A DNA stretch of 64,000 nt from Chryseobacterium formosum (lineage in GTDB: Bacteria; Bacteroidota; Bacteroidia; Flavobacteriales; Weeksellaceae): positions 558,001 to 622,000 of the forward strand of contig NZ_JAOVZW010000001.1 in assembly GCF_026460885.1 (NCBI RefSeq), in the 5' to 3' direction. A model generated the notes under the pieces. The model searched no databases. It worked only from the letters and a program-made list of their open reading frames with translations, and was not told the origin of the DNA. The translations under genes and the position numbers were made by a program. The first letter of the stretch is position 1, and the number at the start of each line of letters is the position of its first letter. Shown here piece by piece: positions 1 through 9,174 of this stretch.

Positions 1-635
1 AATTTATATCCTAAACCTAATAAAAATAAGCTTGATCTGTTATCATAATCAATCTCTTGGCTTGATCCTGCAACATTATTGATGAATTTTCTCTGATCTT
101 TAGAAAATGCTCCTTCGTATCTTGCAGAAAGAATAATCTTCTTAATTTCACTTTGTACACCTAATTGGTATCCTACTCTGAATTCTTTAGCATCAACTTT
201 CTGAACGAAATTATCAAAATTATCGCTTTTAGCTAAGTTAAAACTTCCAACAGGTCCTGCGTAAGCGCTTAATAAGTTCCCCAAAACATTTACACCAACC
301 AAAACAGGAATATCTACTCTGCTGTTTTTAGCTTTAATGGTTGTTTGAGCTGCATTTACGTCATTTTGAACCGTAACTTCATTGCTGAAATTAGTGTAAT
401 AAATTTCGGGCATTAAATATAATGCAGTTGGCAAATCGATTTTCAAAGATAGACCAACATTGAAACCTGTTATATTTTTTCCATTTTGTTCTACAGTATT
501 CAATGCTGCAGTTTTAAAATTCTTCCAAGAAGCTGAGCTTGTAGGTATTGCGACATTTGCCTTTGCTGCCAAAGAAATCTGCGCCGAAGCAAAAACCGAA
601 AAACCGATGAGTGCTGCACTAATTATTTTTTTCAT
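1..635 (-). CDS. Outer-membrane beta-barrel protein, 3' end cut by window edge
   Basis: I translated this from an ATG at 635 running off the left edge. About 211 codons are visible, and they end in a Gly-Tyr-Lys plus a partial aromatic codon, typical of a barrel's last strand, so probably only the stop is missing. The first about 19 residues (MKKIISAALIGFSVFASAQ) form a Sec signal peptide. The rest alternates short beta strands such as LPTALYLMPEIYY and VDIPVLVGVNVLG, as in the PorT/OmpA-like barrel families of Bacteroidota. The start lies 17 bp inside the 3' end of the upstream mlaF-like gene, so the two are translationally linked. I infer an outer-membrane partner of, or passenger with, the lipid-transport genes. 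The specific role is unknown. Confidence 0.75.
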   Translation of the reverse strand, partial: MKKIISAALIGFSVFASAQISLAAKANVAIPTSSASWKNFKTAALNTVEQNGKNITGFNVGLSLKIDLPTALYLMPEIYYTNFSNEVTVQNDVNAAQTTIKAKNSRVDIPVLVGVNVLGNLLSAYAGPVGSFNLAKSDNFDNFVQKVDAKEFRVGYQLGVQSEIKKIILSARYEGAFSKDQRKFINNVAGSSQEIDYDNRSSLFLLGLGYK

Positions 636-1434
636 TATCGTCAATTTTTGTAATTGTATTTTCAATAGTTTTATTATTCTCTAATAAATACTCTCTCAAT
701 TCTTTAAATAGTTCTGATGAATAAACGAAATCGATCAGATTTTTATTACCTGCAGTAATAAGAACATCTTTATTACCTTCCCATTCTTTGATTCCCAACC
801 TCAGATATACAATCTTTTCACCAATAGTCATCACCGAGTTCATATCGTGCGTGTTGATAATCGTTGTGGTGTTGTATTCTTTGGTAATTTCAAGCAATAA
901 ATCATCAATTACATTGGAAGTATAAGGATCTAATCCTGAGTTTGGCTCATCGCAGAAAAGATATTTTGGGTGATTTACAATTGCTCTTGCAATTGCGACA
1001 CGTTTTTGCATTCCTCCTGAAATCTCTGATGGAAATTTTCTGTTTGCTTTATCTAAATGTACTCTTCCGATTACCTCAAAAACTCTTCTCTTCTTTTCTC
1101 TAAAAGTAAGATTGGTAAACATATCGAGTGGAAACATGATGTTTTCTTCAACAGTTAAAGAGTCAAACAAAGCACTTCCCTGAAATAGTGTACCGATTTC
1201 AGAGCGTAAATGTTGCTTTTCTTCACGGTTCATGACATTGATATCTCTTCCATCAAACAAAATTTCTCCTGAGGAAGGTTGATAAACATTCAATAAACTT
1301 TTTAGGAAAACTGTTTTTCCGGATCCACTTTGCCCGATAATAAGGTTTGTTTTTCCTTTTTCGAAAGTGGTTGAAATTCCTTTAAGCACTTCAACATCAC
1401 CAAAACTCTTTTTAAGATTTTTTACCTCAATCAT
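619..1434 (-). CDS. mlaF: MlaF-type ABC transporter ATP-binding protein
   Basis: This is the cytoplasmic ATPase of an MCE/Mla-type phospholipid transporter, which energises lipid movement between the inner and outer membrane. The 271 residues carry Walker A GQSGSGKT (34-41), the signature SGGMQ (139-143), Walker B LFCDEP (159-164), a D-loop SGLD and the H-loop His in NTHD (194-197). Length and order fit the family. Its start overlaps the stop of the permease gene by one base (TGATG), which marks translational coupling. The substrate-binding MCE partner is probably the mlaD-like gene about 15 kb away at 17233. Family assignment is firm; the exact lipid is not known. Confidence 0.9.
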   Translation of the reverse strand: MIEVKNLKKSFGDVEVLKGISTTFEKGKTNLIIGQSGSGKTVFLKSLLNVYQPSSGEILFDGRDINVMNREEKQHLRSEIGTLFQGSALFDSLTVEENIMFPLDMFTNLTFREKKRRVFEVIGRVHLDKANRKFPSEISGGMQKRVAIARAIVNHPKYLFCDEPNSGLDPYTSNVIDDLLLEITKEYNTTTIINTHDMNSVMTIGEKIVYLRLGIKEWEGNKDVLITAGNKNLIDFVYSSELFKELREYLLENNKTIENTITKIDDNEKNN

Positions 1435-2186
1435 CAGCTTAATATTAATTGTGTTAAAAGTAATTCAGAAATAATAATGAAAACCATCGTCCAAACTACA
1501 GCTTGTGTACTTGCTCTACCAACTTCCAACGAACCTCCTTTCACAAAATATCCAAAATAAGAAGGAACAGTGGCAATTACGAATGCAAAAACAATAGTTT
1601 TGGCAAAGGCGTAATAAATGAAAAGATTTGGCATATACATCTGAACTCCGGTGATATAATCTGCAGTCGTCCAACTTCCTGTAATCATCCCTGCAAGATA
1701 ACCTCCCCCGATACCAAAAACGATACTGATGGCAATCAAAATTGGATTAAAAATTAAACATGCTATAATTTTAGGTAAAATCAAGAAATTCGGAGAATTT
1801 ACTCCCATAATGTCTAAAGCGTCAATTTGCTCAGAAACCCGCATTGTACCGATTGTAGATGCGATATATGATCCTACTTTTCCTGCTAAAATCAAACTGA
1901 TAATTGTTGGTGCAAATTCCAAAATTAGAACTGCTTTTGTAGCATATCCTACAAAAGCTGGTGGAATTGGGAATGATGATGCGTCAAAGTTATTAAACAT
2001 CTGAATGGCAACAACCGCTCCCACAAATATAGAGGTGAAGATAACCAACCCAAAAGAGTTGACTCCCAAATCGTTTATTTCCCGCATAAACAGCTTCCAG
2101 AAAACTCTCATTTTCTGAGGTTTTTGCATAGATTTACCGATAAGAATCATATATTCTCCTACCGCTGAAAAAAACTTTTTTAACAT
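1434..2186 (-). CDS. mlaE: MlaE-type ABC transporter permease
   Basis: This is an integral inner-membrane permease of the MlaE family (250 aa), partner of the overlapping ATPase. After a cytoplasmic N-terminal amphipathic stretch it has about five hydrophobic segments. It contains the typical region PTIISLILAGKVGSYIASTI followed by MRVSEQIDALDIMGV, which in this family forms the coupling helix facing the ATPase. The gene follows the sugar-transferase gene by about 60 bp in the same direction, so it may share its transcript. A weak TAnnTTTG-like element (TAATTTAG on the minus strand) lies just upstream. The family is clear; the substrate is inferred to be phospholipid. Confidence 0.9.
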   Translation of the reverse strand: MLKKFFSAVGEYMILIGKSMQKPQKMRVFWKLFMREINDLGVNSFGLVIFTSIFVGAVVAIQMFNNFDASSFPIPPAFVGYATKAVLILEFAPTIISLILAGKVGSYIASTIGTMRVSEQIDALDIMGVNSPNFLILPKIIACLIFNPILIAISIVFGIGGGYLAGMITGSWTTADYITGVQMYMPNLFIYYAFAKTIVFAFVIATVPSYFGYFVKGGSLEVGRASTQAVVWTMVFIIISELLLTQLILS

Positions 2187-2247
2187 TCTGCTAAATTAGA
2201 CTATTTTTATTTAATTAGGTCAACATCGAGGTCGACTGATATTAAGC

Positions 2248-3618
2248 TTATTTTGCGTTTTTATCTCCTTTTATAACCAATAAAATGGTTTTTAAAATAA
2301 TTATAAAATCTAAAACAAAGCTCCAGTTTCTTACATAAAATGCATCAGCCAAAATACGTTTGTTCATTTCAATTTCTACGTCTCCTGCATCTCCTCTTAA
2401 GCCATTTACTTGTGCTAAACCTGTAATTCCGGGATTGGTATGACTTCTCAAACTGTATCTTCCAATTTTAGGCTTATAATAATTATCAACGGCCAACATG
2501 TGAGGTCTTGGTCCTACAACAGACATTTCACCTTTCAAAACATTGATAAACTGCGGCATTTCATCAAGACTGGTTTTCCTCAAAAACTTCCCGATTTTTG
2601 TTATTCTTGGATCATTCTCATTCGTTGTTTTCTTTGTTGAATCTTCATTCACAATCATCGTTCTGAATTTGATACAACTAAAAACCTCTTCATGAAAACC
2701 ATATCTTTTCTGAACGAAAAATACAGGACCTTTAGAACTTCTTTTAATTAAAAAAGCTATTAAAGGAAATAACCACGAACAGATAAATAGCAAAACAAAT
2801 ACCGAAAAAATAATATCAAAAGTTCTTTTCAATAAAAAATTAGAATAATAGTCTAAAGGATATTTGGTCTGCGTTAAAACCGGTTGAGTCTGAATGTAAT
2901 CTAAATCATAAAAGAAAAAGTTATTCTGAGAAATATTGGGAATCAAAGAAATGTGTACTTTGTTGGCTTCAGCTAATCTGAAAATTTTATTTTGTATTTC
3001 TTCATCAAACGAATTTTCTGTAGGAAGAAATAGAGTGTGAATTCCGTTTTTTTTCCAAAAATTAACCAAATTCTCAGGATTAATTTCAGAAAAATTATAA
3101 TTAAATGTTTTGTAGCCGAAATCTTTTTTTTCTTCAATTATCTTTTTTAAAACATCTGTTGAATTGTTTTCGTTCAAAAACATTACATTCCTATGGTTGA
3201 TTCCCATTGTCCGGATGTATCTTATCAAAAAATAAACACCCGATTTTAATAGAAAGATGAAAAAGAAAAGATAAAGTGACAACCAAGTCAATTCTGAACC
3301 AAAAAACTGATTGCTGCTTACTTTTCGAATAAGAACCAAGCCTATAATGAATAGTAGAAAATGTACAATGATACGTTCTACAAACAGAATGTAGGTAAGA
3401 TTTCTTGAAATATTATAAATTTTTGTTCTTCCGCTTAGTAGAACCCAAAATGAAATAACCAAAAGCAATGGAAAAGAATTTTCGTACCAAATGTCCTGAT
3501 TATGAACCAAATCACGGTTTGTATTTATAAAATAGAATATAAAAACCGCTGCAATAACCAAAAGGTCAAGCAAAATGATTAAGGATTTCAGATATCGGGA
3601 ATATCGTATTCTTTGCAT
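2248..3618 (-). CDS. Exopolysaccharide-type polyprenyl sugar-phosphate transferase
   Basis: This is a membrane initiating transferase that loads a sugar-1-phosphate onto undecaprenyl phosphate to start a surface polysaccharide (WcaJ/PglC superfamily). It has 456 aa. The N-terminal third has about four membrane helices, followed by a degenerate nucleotide-binding-like segment. The C-terminal bacterial sugar transferase domain (about 265-450) opens with KRTFDIIFSVFVLL. It holds KFRTM, the catalytic-region TSLDEMPQFINVLKGEMS and VGPRPHM. It is a lone initiator here: its likely co-workers (GT4, flippase, AsnB-like) lie at 20-26 kb on the other strand. Which sugar is transferred cannot be read from the sequence. 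Confidence 0.88.
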   Translation of the reverse strand: MQRIRYSRYLKSLIILLDLLVIAAVFIFYFINTNRDLVHNQDIWYENSFPLLLVISFWVLLSGRTKIYNISRNLTYILFVERIIVHFLLFIIGLVLIRKVSSNQFFGSELTWLSLYLFFFIFLLKSGVYFLIRYIRTMGINHRNVMFLNENNSTDVLKKIIEEKKDFGYKTFNYNFSEINPENLVNFWKKNGIHTLFLPTENSFDEEIQNKIFRLAEANKVHISLIPNISQNNFFFYDLDYIQTQPVLTQTKYPLDYYSNFLLKRTFDIIFSVFVLLFICSWLFPLIAFLIKRSSKGPVFFVQKRYGFHEEVFSCIKFRTMIVNEDSTKKTTNENDPRITKIGKFLRKTSLDEMPQFINVLKGEMSVVGPRPHMLAVDNYYKPKIGRYSLRSHTNPGITGLAQVNGLRGDAGDVEIEMNKRILADAFYVRNWSFVLDFIIILKTILLVIKGDKNAK

Positions 3619-3655
3619 TTATCTTTTATAGAACACAGAAGCTAATATAAGAATT

Positions 3656-4285
3656 TTACGGAATATTCAAGTATTTATGAGTCTGAACAGAAGCTTGCCA
3701 ACGAGGGTTTGCAAGAATAAAGTCGGTGATTTTAGGATAAATTTCTTCACGCTTGCTCCATTCACTTTGCAGATACAATTTACAGTTTTCCGAAACTTTT
3801 GCAGCCTGTTCCTCTGCAAATTTTAAGTCATTATTATTAAAAACAATCACTTTTAGTTCATGAGCCTTTTGATAAATTTCTTCTTTTGGTAGACCTGTTT
3901 TTTTAGGCGAAAGCGTAATCCAATCCAATTGACCGCTCATGGGATAAGCTCCAGAGGTTTCTATGTGAACAGTACAGCCTAATTCCTTTAACTTTCCAGT
4001 TAAAATATCTAAATTCCACATCAATGGTTCGCCACCTGTTAATACAACAATTTTACAGTGTTTCGCAGCTGTTTCTGCAATTTCCTCAGCATTCATTAAA
4101 GGGTGAAGTGTAGGATCCCAGCTTTCTTTCACATCACACCAATGACAGCCTACATCGCAACCGCCAAGTCTGATAAAATAAGCTGCTTTTCCTGTATGAG
4201 CACCTTCTCCCTGAATAGTGTAAAAATGCTCCATCACCGGGAGCATTTTACCTTCTTTTAATAATATATCTTCTACTAAATCCAT
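3656..4285 (-). CDS. queE: 7-carboxy-7-deazaguanine synthase QueE
   Basis: This is a radical SAM enzyme of queuosine/7-deazaguanine synthesis that converts 6-carboxytetrahydropterin to 7-carboxy-7-deazaguanine. It has 209 aa. The cluster-binding cysteines are C43, C47 and C50 (CDVGCHWC, spacing CX3CX2C), followed by a W-containing loop and the SAM-binding TGGEPLMW. The N-terminal substrate motif FYTIQGEGAHTGKAAYFIRL is intact. It begins 6 bp after the folD stop, so the two are probably cotranscribed. A link through pterin and folate metabolism is plausible. No other queuosine gene is in the window. Confidence 0.93.
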   Translation of the reverse strand: MDLVEDILLKEGKMLPVMEHFYTIQGEGAHTGKAAYFIRLGGCDVGCHWCDVKESWDPTLHPLMNAEEIAETAAKHCKIVVLTGGEPLMWNLDILTGKLKELGCTVHIETSGAYPMSGQLDWITLSPKKTGLPKEEIYQKAHELKVIVFNNNDLKFAEEQAAKVSENCKLYLQSEWSKREEIYPKITDFILANPRWQASVQTHKYLNIP

Positions 4286-4291
4286 TTTAAA

Positions 4292-5176
4292 TTAGTCGTT
4301 ATAGACTGAAGTTTTGTAAGCAATGATGGTGTTTTTCATTAACATCGCTCTTGTCATAGGTCCAACTCCTCCCGGAACTGGCGTGATCCAGCTTGCTTTT
4401 TCGGCACAGCTTTCAAAATCTACATCACCTGCCAGATAATATCCTTTTGGAGAATCATTGTCTACTCTTGTAATTCCTACGTCAACGATTACCGCACCGT
4501 CTTTGATCATTTCACCTTTCAAAAAGTGTGGATCTCCTAATGCTGTAATCACGATGTCTGCTTTTTTCGTGTATTCTTCGATGTCTTTTGTGTAAGAGTG
4601 CGTTAAGGTAACCGTTGAGTTTCCAGGGAAATCTTTTCTTCCCATCAAGATACTCATTGGTCTTCCTACTATTTTACTTCTTCCGATGATGACACAGTCT
4701 TTACCTTTCGTTTCGATATTGTATCTTTCCAATAATGTTAAAATTCCGAAAGGCGTTGCGGGTAAGAAAGTATCCATTTCCAATGCCATTTTGCCGAAAT
4801 TGGTAGGGTGGAAACCGTCAACATCTTTTCTCGGATCGATTGCGTTGATAATTTTCTCCTGATCAACCTGATCGGGTAAAGGCAACTGAACGATAAATCC
4901 GTCTACAGATTTATCTTTATTAAGTTCCTCGATTTTTTCCAACAATTCAGATTCAGAAACCGTGCTTGGAAATTTAACTAAGCTAGATTGAAAACCAACT
5001 TCTTCACAGTCTTTCACTTTAGCATTTACATACGCCTTGCTCGCTCCGTTGTTTCCAACAAGAATCGCCACCAAATGCGGTGCTCTTCTTTTGTTTTCTA
5101 AGATTTTATCAACTTCAACCTTGATTTCTGCTTTTATTTCTTTGGAAACTTTTAATCCGTCAAGAATTTCTGCCAT
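4292..5176 (-). CDS. folD: Methylenetetrahydrofolate dehydrogenase/cyclohydrolase FolD
   Basis: This is a bifunctional cytoplasmic enzyme that interconverts 5,10-methylene-, methenyl- and 10-formyl-tetrahydrofolate using NADP. The 294 aa match the family length. Visible hallmarks are YVNAKVKDCEEVGF with the catalytic-region Lys, FIVQLPLPDQ, the glycine-rich cofactor segment IIGRSKIVGRPMSILM and the C-terminal PGGVGPMTRAMLMKNT. It is the first gene of a minus-strand run with queE 6 bp downstream. No clear promoter was seen in the AT-rich 110 bp between it and pgi. Confidence 0.96.
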   Translation of the reverse strand: MAEILDGLKVSKEIKAEIKVEVDKILENKRRAPHLVAILVGNNGASKAYVNAKVKDCEEVGFQSSLVKFPSTVSESELLEKIEELNKDKSVDGFIVQLPLPDQVDQEKIINAIDPRKDVDGFHPTNFGKMALEMDTFLPATPFGILTLLERYNIETKGKDCVIIGRSKIVGRPMSILMGRKDFPGNSTVTLTHSYTKDIEEYTKKADIVITALGDPHFLKGEMIKDGAVIVDVGITRVDNDSPKGYYLAGDVDFESCAEKASWITPVPGGVGPMTRAMLMKNTIIAYKTSVYND

Positions 5177-5278
5177 TTTTACTTTTATTACTTTATTAGA
5201 CTTTTAGATATTTAAAATAAATGTATTTAAGATGAGTTTTTACTTTCATTATTTCATCAAACATTCACCTGTTATCCT

Positions 5279-5294
5279 TTTATTTATTTATTTA
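5279..5294. repeat. (TTTA)4 tract at the pgi stop codon
   Basis: Four TTTA units followed by TTTG cover the TAA stop of pgi. Adding or losing units would still leave AAA-TAA as the first triplets read, so slippage should not change the protein. Confidence 0.6.
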
Positions 5295-6928
5295 TTTGAT
5301 TTATAATAATTAATCAACCCATTTGTAGAAGAGTCATGAGAGCTAATTGCTTCATTATTTTCAAGTTCCGGCAAGATTTTGTTTGCTAAAACTTTTCCTA
5401 ATTCAACTCCAAATTGGTCAAAACTGAAAATATTCCAAATAACACCCTGTACAAATATTTTGTGCTCATACATTGCAATCAACTGACCTAAAGAAAAAGG
5501 AGTTAATTCATTTATTAACAGTGAGTTTGTAGGCGTATTTCCGTGGAAGACTTTGTAATTTAATAAGAAATCAATTTCTTCTTCAGATTTTCCTGAAGCT
5601 TTTAATTCAGCTTCAACTTCTTCCTCGTTTTTACCAAAAGACAAAGCTTCAGTTTGTGCAAAAAAGTTTGCCAACAATTTATCCTGATGGTCAGAAACTT
5701 CATTTGGACTTTTCGCATACGCAATAAAATCGGCAGGAATTAATTCTGTTCCCTGATGAATCAACTGATAAAAAGCGTGCTGCCCGTTTGTTCCTGGTTC
5801 ACCCCAAATGATTGGTCCTGTTTCATATTCAACAAATTCACCGTTTCTGTCGACACATTTTCCATTGCTTTCCATATCTCCCTGTTGAAGATAGGCTGCA
5901 AATCTGTCTAGATATTGAGAGTAAGGAAGAATTGCATGAGTTGTTGCAGCATAGAAATTACGATACCAAATTCCTAAAAGTCCCATCAACACAGGAACGT
6001 TTTCAGAAAAATCTGCCGTTTGAAAATGCTGATCTGTGTTTTCAGCACCTTTTAATAATTGCTCAAAATTGTCATATCCTACGGCAAGTACGATGCTTAA
6101 GCCAATTGCGCTCCACAAAGAATATCTTCCGCCAACCCAATCCCAGAATTCGAAGATATTTTCTTCTGCAATTCCAAAGTCTTTAACTGCTTGAACGTTA
6201 GTTGATAAAGCTACAAAGTGTTTTGCCACATCTTCCTGTTTTCCAGCTTTTAAGAACCAGTCTTTAGCAGAATTAGCATTCGTCATTGTCTCCTGCGTCG
6301 TAAAGGTTTTAGAAGCAATTATGAATAAAGTTGTTTCAGGGTTTAAATTTTTAACAACCTCTGCAATATGATTTCCGTCTACATTGGAAACGAAATGAAC
6401 GTTTAATCTTGTTTTAAAATGCTTCAAAGCTGAAACCACCATAACAGGTCCCAAATCTGAACCTCCGATTCCGATGTTCACAACATCAGTAATTTCTTTT
6501 CCACTGAAACCTTTGTGATTTCCTGAAATTACGTTTTCAGAAAAAGATTTCATGTGGTCAAGAACTCTTTTTATTTGGGGTTTGATGTTTTCTCCATCCA
6601 CCAAAATTTCCTTATCCGAAAAATCTCTTAATGCTGTATGTAAAACTGCTCTCCCTTCTGTTTCGTTGATTTTATCTCCTGAAAACATTTTAGAAATTGC
6701 ATCCTTCAACTGACATTCTTCTGCAAGATTTAATAATAATTCTTTTGTTCTTGTATCAATCAAGTTTTTAGAATAATCGAATAGAAAATTATCTTTTTTG
6801 ATAGAAAACTCTTCAAAACGGTTCGGATTGTATTGAAAAAGACTTCTCAATTCAAAATCATTATCTCCAAAATGTTCGTCGAGAGCTTTCCAACTATTAG
6901 TTTGTGTAGGATTTATTTTAGATAGCAT
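5288..6928 (-). CDS. pgi: Glucose-6-phosphate isomerase
   Basis: This cytoplasmic glycolytic and gluconeogenic enzyme interconverts glucose 6-phosphate and fructose 6-phosphate. The 546 aa are typical of the long bacterial form. Family signatures are present: [15 protein letters not shown] (phosphate and sugar binding), [42 protein letters not shown] and [18 protein letters not shown] with the catalytic Glu and His. The C-terminal Lys region ([20 protein letters not shown]) is intact. The gene stands alone between folD and an exported protein. A TAAATTTG element at 7008-7015 on the minus strand is its likely promoter, which would give a leader of about 75 nt. Confidence 0.97.
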   Translation of the reverse strand: MLSKINPTQTNSWKALDEHFGDNDFELRSLFQYNPNRFEEFSIKKDNFLFDYSKNLIDTRTKELLLNLAEECQLKDAISKMFSGDKINETEGRAVLHTALRDFSDKEILVDGENIKPQIKRVLDHMKSFSENVISGNHKGFSGKEITDVVNIGIGGSDLGPVMVVSALKHFKTRLNVHFVSNVDGNHIAEVVKNLNPETTLFIIASKTFTTQETMTNANSAKDWFLKAGKQEDVAKHFVALSTNVQAVKDFGIAEENIFEFWDWVGGRYSLWSAIGLSIVLAVGYDNFEQLLKGAENTDQHFQTADFSENVPVLMGLLGIWYRNFYAATTHAILPYSQYLDRFAAYLQQGDMESNGKCVDRNGEFVEYETGPIIWGEPGTNGQHAFYQLIHQGTELIPADFIAYAKSPNEVSDHQDKLLANFFAQTEALSFGKNEEEVEAELKASGKSEEEIDFLLNYKVFHGNTPTNSLLINELTPFSLGQLIAMYEHKIFVQGVIWNIFSFDQFGVELGKVLANKILPELENNEAISSHDSSTNGLINYYKSNK

Positions 6929-7007
6929 ATTTAGGGTTAAATTATAAGATTTCAGGAATTAATTGGAATGAAATTCTCTAAAATCGGTGTTGTTAAATTC
7001 TGATTTG

Positions 7008-7015
7008 CAAATTTA
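7008..7015 (-). promoter_or_regulatory. Probable pgi promoter -7 element (TAAATTTG)
   Basis: This is an exact match to the Bacteroidota -7 consensus TAnnTTTG on the minus strand, 80 bp upstream of the pgi start. I did not see a clear -33 TTTG. Confidence 0.45.
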
Positions 7016-7054
7016 CGGAATTTTCATGCAATGATGTTAATTGTGGATTAAAAA

Positions 7055-7903
7055 TCAGTTGGTGAGCTTCAATTCTATTCCAAGATTTCCGATACTTCGG
7101 TTGTTATTATTTGAACCATTTACAAATGTCCAGCCTTTATCCGATAAATTACCGAGAATAATATTTTTAGTAGTTTCTTTAATAGAACCAATCATTGGGT
7201 CATGTGCGGTAATTTCTTTTTTCTCACCATTCATAATCATCATTTTCTGATATGAATTTTCCTGATTCAAAATCCATTCAAATCCTACAATAATTCCTTC
7301 TTTTGGAAGAAGAAATGCTTTTGGAAAGATATATTCTGTAATTTTTTTATTTTTAAAACATGTCACAATAACTGATTTGTATAGCTCACCCGGAATCCCG
7401 TTTTCATTATAATAAATGTTGACTTTTATTGTGGCAGATTTTTTAGAAAATAACCTTGAGTAAAACTTTAGTGATTGTACAAATAATGGTTCCTCAGAAA
7501 CGTCACTTTTCAATTCTTTAGCAACCATCCAAATGATACTGTTCACTCCGTAAAAAGTACTTTCTTTTGCTACTTTTCCTATGATAAATGTTTTAGAAGA
7601 TTTAGGCTTAGCAATTTTAACTTCATCAATATCGGTGAATTTGGGCTTTAATAAATAAGTTTTTTGGACTTGTTTTACTTGAAAATTTTCATATCCAAAA
7701 GATTGTATTTCCGATATTTCTTCATCTTGTTCCAGAGTAATTTCTCCATTTTCTTCTGTGTTTTTGTAATAATCCTTGTCTTTTAAAATGAGTTTAGCGT
7801 AAGGAATCGGCTTTTGGTTTTCTGAATCTAAAATTTTGATTCGATTTTGAGAAAAAATTGATAAGCTTAGAATAAAAAAAAGTGCAGTAAAAATTTTGGT
7901 CAT
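7055..7903 (-). CDS. Exported protein with N-terminal carboxypeptidase-regulatory-like domain
   Basis: This is a protein of unknown function, 282 aa. Residues 1-18 form a signal peptide ending FSQ. Residues about 20-95 (IKILDSENQKPIPYAKLIL ... NGEITLEQDEEISEIQSFGYENF) match the pattern of a carboxypeptidase D regulatory-like beta sandwich, which is common on Bacteroidota surface and TonB-linked proteins. The remaining about 185 residues show no motif I recognise. There is no C-terminal T9SS signature and no lipobox, so it is probably periplasmic or outer-membrane associated. It stands alone, with a terminator of the upstream gene at 8001-8027. Confidence 0.7.
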   Translation of the reverse strand: MTKIFTALFFILSLSIFSQNRIKILDSENQKPIPYAKLILKDKDYYKNTEENGEITLEQDEEISEIQSFGYENFQVKQVQKTYLLKPKFTDIDEVKIAKPKSSKTFIIGKVAKESTFYGVNSIIWMVAKELKSDVSEEPLFVQSLKFYSRLFSKKSATIKVNIYYNENGIPGELYKSVIVTCFKNKKITEYIFPKAFLLPKEGIIVGFEWILNQENSYQKMMIMNGEKKEITAHDPMIGSIKETTKNIILGNLSDKGWTFVNGSNNNNRSIGNLGIELKLTN

Positions 7904-8000
7904 TGTTTTTATTTGAATGATTAACGCACTTTCCCGAGTTTTATTGAATGGATAAGGAATAAAATATCTTCTTGTGTAGATTTATTTTTTATAAAACAAA

Positions 8001-8027
8001 ATAAAAAAACCTCCGCAAAAGCGAAGG
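8001..8027 (-). terminator. Intrinsic terminator of the DUF4349 gene
   Basis: A stem of 7 bp (CCTTCGC/GCGGAGG on the minus strand, one G-T pair) closes a 4-nt loop and is followed by a run of Ts at 8009-8003. Confidence 0.8.
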
Positions 8028-8058
8028 CTCAGAAAAATCTATGTTGATAACCTAAAGG

Positions 8059-8970
8059 TTAGGATGCCGTATTTTGTTCTTTTGTCTGTTGTTTATTATT
8101 AGATTTGTTTTTTCGGTAAAAGTAAAATGCGATGGCTGCAATTAGTACAATTGGCCAAATCATAATTAATCCAACAATCAATCTTTGAATCAAATAATAC
8201 CCTTCCACAAAGGCATTTTTGGCGCTGTAAAAGAAATTGAATTTATATTTATTGTCAATATTTTTCGAGTTAGTAACGGCAATTTCAGCAATCCTCAGTT
8301 TTGGTTCTTGGATGTAAATATCAACGGTGCTGTATTTTAAATTATCCGAAACATCCATATTGGCTAGCTGCTGCAGGTTTCCGTCGGACATATTTTCGTT
8401 ATCTAAAGTTACCTTGTCTTTATTTGCCTTGAGTTGTGAAATATTTTCTTCATTTTTCTTGATTCTTTTTCCTTCCAATTCTGCATATTTAATACTTGAA
8501 GTCACATCTTCGGCATTGATAATTCTTGAATTCAGAAATAGTTTTTTATCATTAATTAAAGTTAAAAACTTACCTAATTTTTCTGTTGGTACACGAACCA
8601 GCATCGAATTTTCAGTCTGATATTTTTTCACAAGCATTGCGTCTTCATCGGAAGTATTATAAGTTTCCTCTGAAATTACTCTGCTTTGTAAATCGCTGTG
8701 CGTAACAAATCCTCCAAGTTCCTGTACTGATTTCTCAATGGAAATTGTTGCATTATAAACATCTTTTACTTCCATGTTTACATTGGCTGTTTTGATGAAT
8801 TGTTTGTCTTTCACGGACATTGTTGCAACCGAGGAAATACTGTCTGCTACAATTTCTTTATTGGCTTCCAAATTTTCATAATCACTTGCGGTTGCTTCGC
8901 CTTTTTTACATGAGTAAACTCCCAATAATAGTGCTGTTGCGATAGTTAATCTGATGTGAGTAGTTTTCAT
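8059..8970 (-). CDS. DUF4349-type lipoprotein
   Basis: This is a membrane-anchored envelope protein of unknown function, 303 aa. The signal sequence ends at Cys21 (lipobox-like LGVYSC), followed by a low-complexity linker. The central part (about 55-240) matches the DUF4349 pattern. It includes KTANVNMEVKDVYNATISIEKSVQELGGFV, a coiled-coil stretch with ALEGKRIKKNEENISQLKAN-like heptads, and a C-terminal beta region. A transmembrane helix (about 262-284, LIVGLIMIWPIVLIAAIAFYF) and a basic, Gln-rich tail close it. It is monocistronic with its own terminator. The lipid anchor is inferred. Confidence 0.8.
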   Translation of the reverse strand: MKTTHIRLTIATALLLGVYSCKKGEATASDYENLEANKEIVADSISSVATMSVKDKQFIKTANVNMEVKDVYNATISIEKSVQELGGFVTHSDLQSRVISEETYNTSDEDAMLVKKYQTENSMLVRVPTEKLGKFLTLINDKKLFLNSRIINAEDVTSSIKYAELEGKRIKKNEENISQLKANKDKVTLDNENMSDGNLQQLANMDVSDNLKYSTVDIYIQEPKLRIAEIAVTNSKNIDNKYKFNFFYSAKNAFVEGYYLIQRLIVGLIMIWPIVLIAAIAFYFYRKNKSNNKQQTKEQNTAS

Positions 8971-9174
8971 AATATTTGATTTTTTAATGTTTTGCTTACT
9001 TCAAAGTTGAAAACGAAACCTTTGTAATGTTTGAAAATAGGAAGTAAAAAAATTGTAAATAAAATATTCTGTTTAAATTATTATAAATCAAGGTTTTGTA
9101 AAATGTTAAAGTCTGTGTCTGTGGTATTTCGGATTGATTTTTGCTTAAATTTTACAAATCAAACCAAAATCAAT

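Noticed and set aside
460..684. Plus-strand 74-aa frame at the left edge
   Set aside because: It lies opposite the beta-barrel protein that starts at 635, which has a proper signal peptide and strand pattern.
5279..5294. (TTTA)n tract at the pgi stop as a phase-variation switch
   Set aside because: Any unit number leaves AAA-TAA as the first triplets, so the protein end would not change.
9031..9174. 48-residue N-terminal extension of the acyl-CoA dehydrogenase
   Set aside because: It is AT-rich, unlike the family, and the ATG at 9175 gives a natural start.
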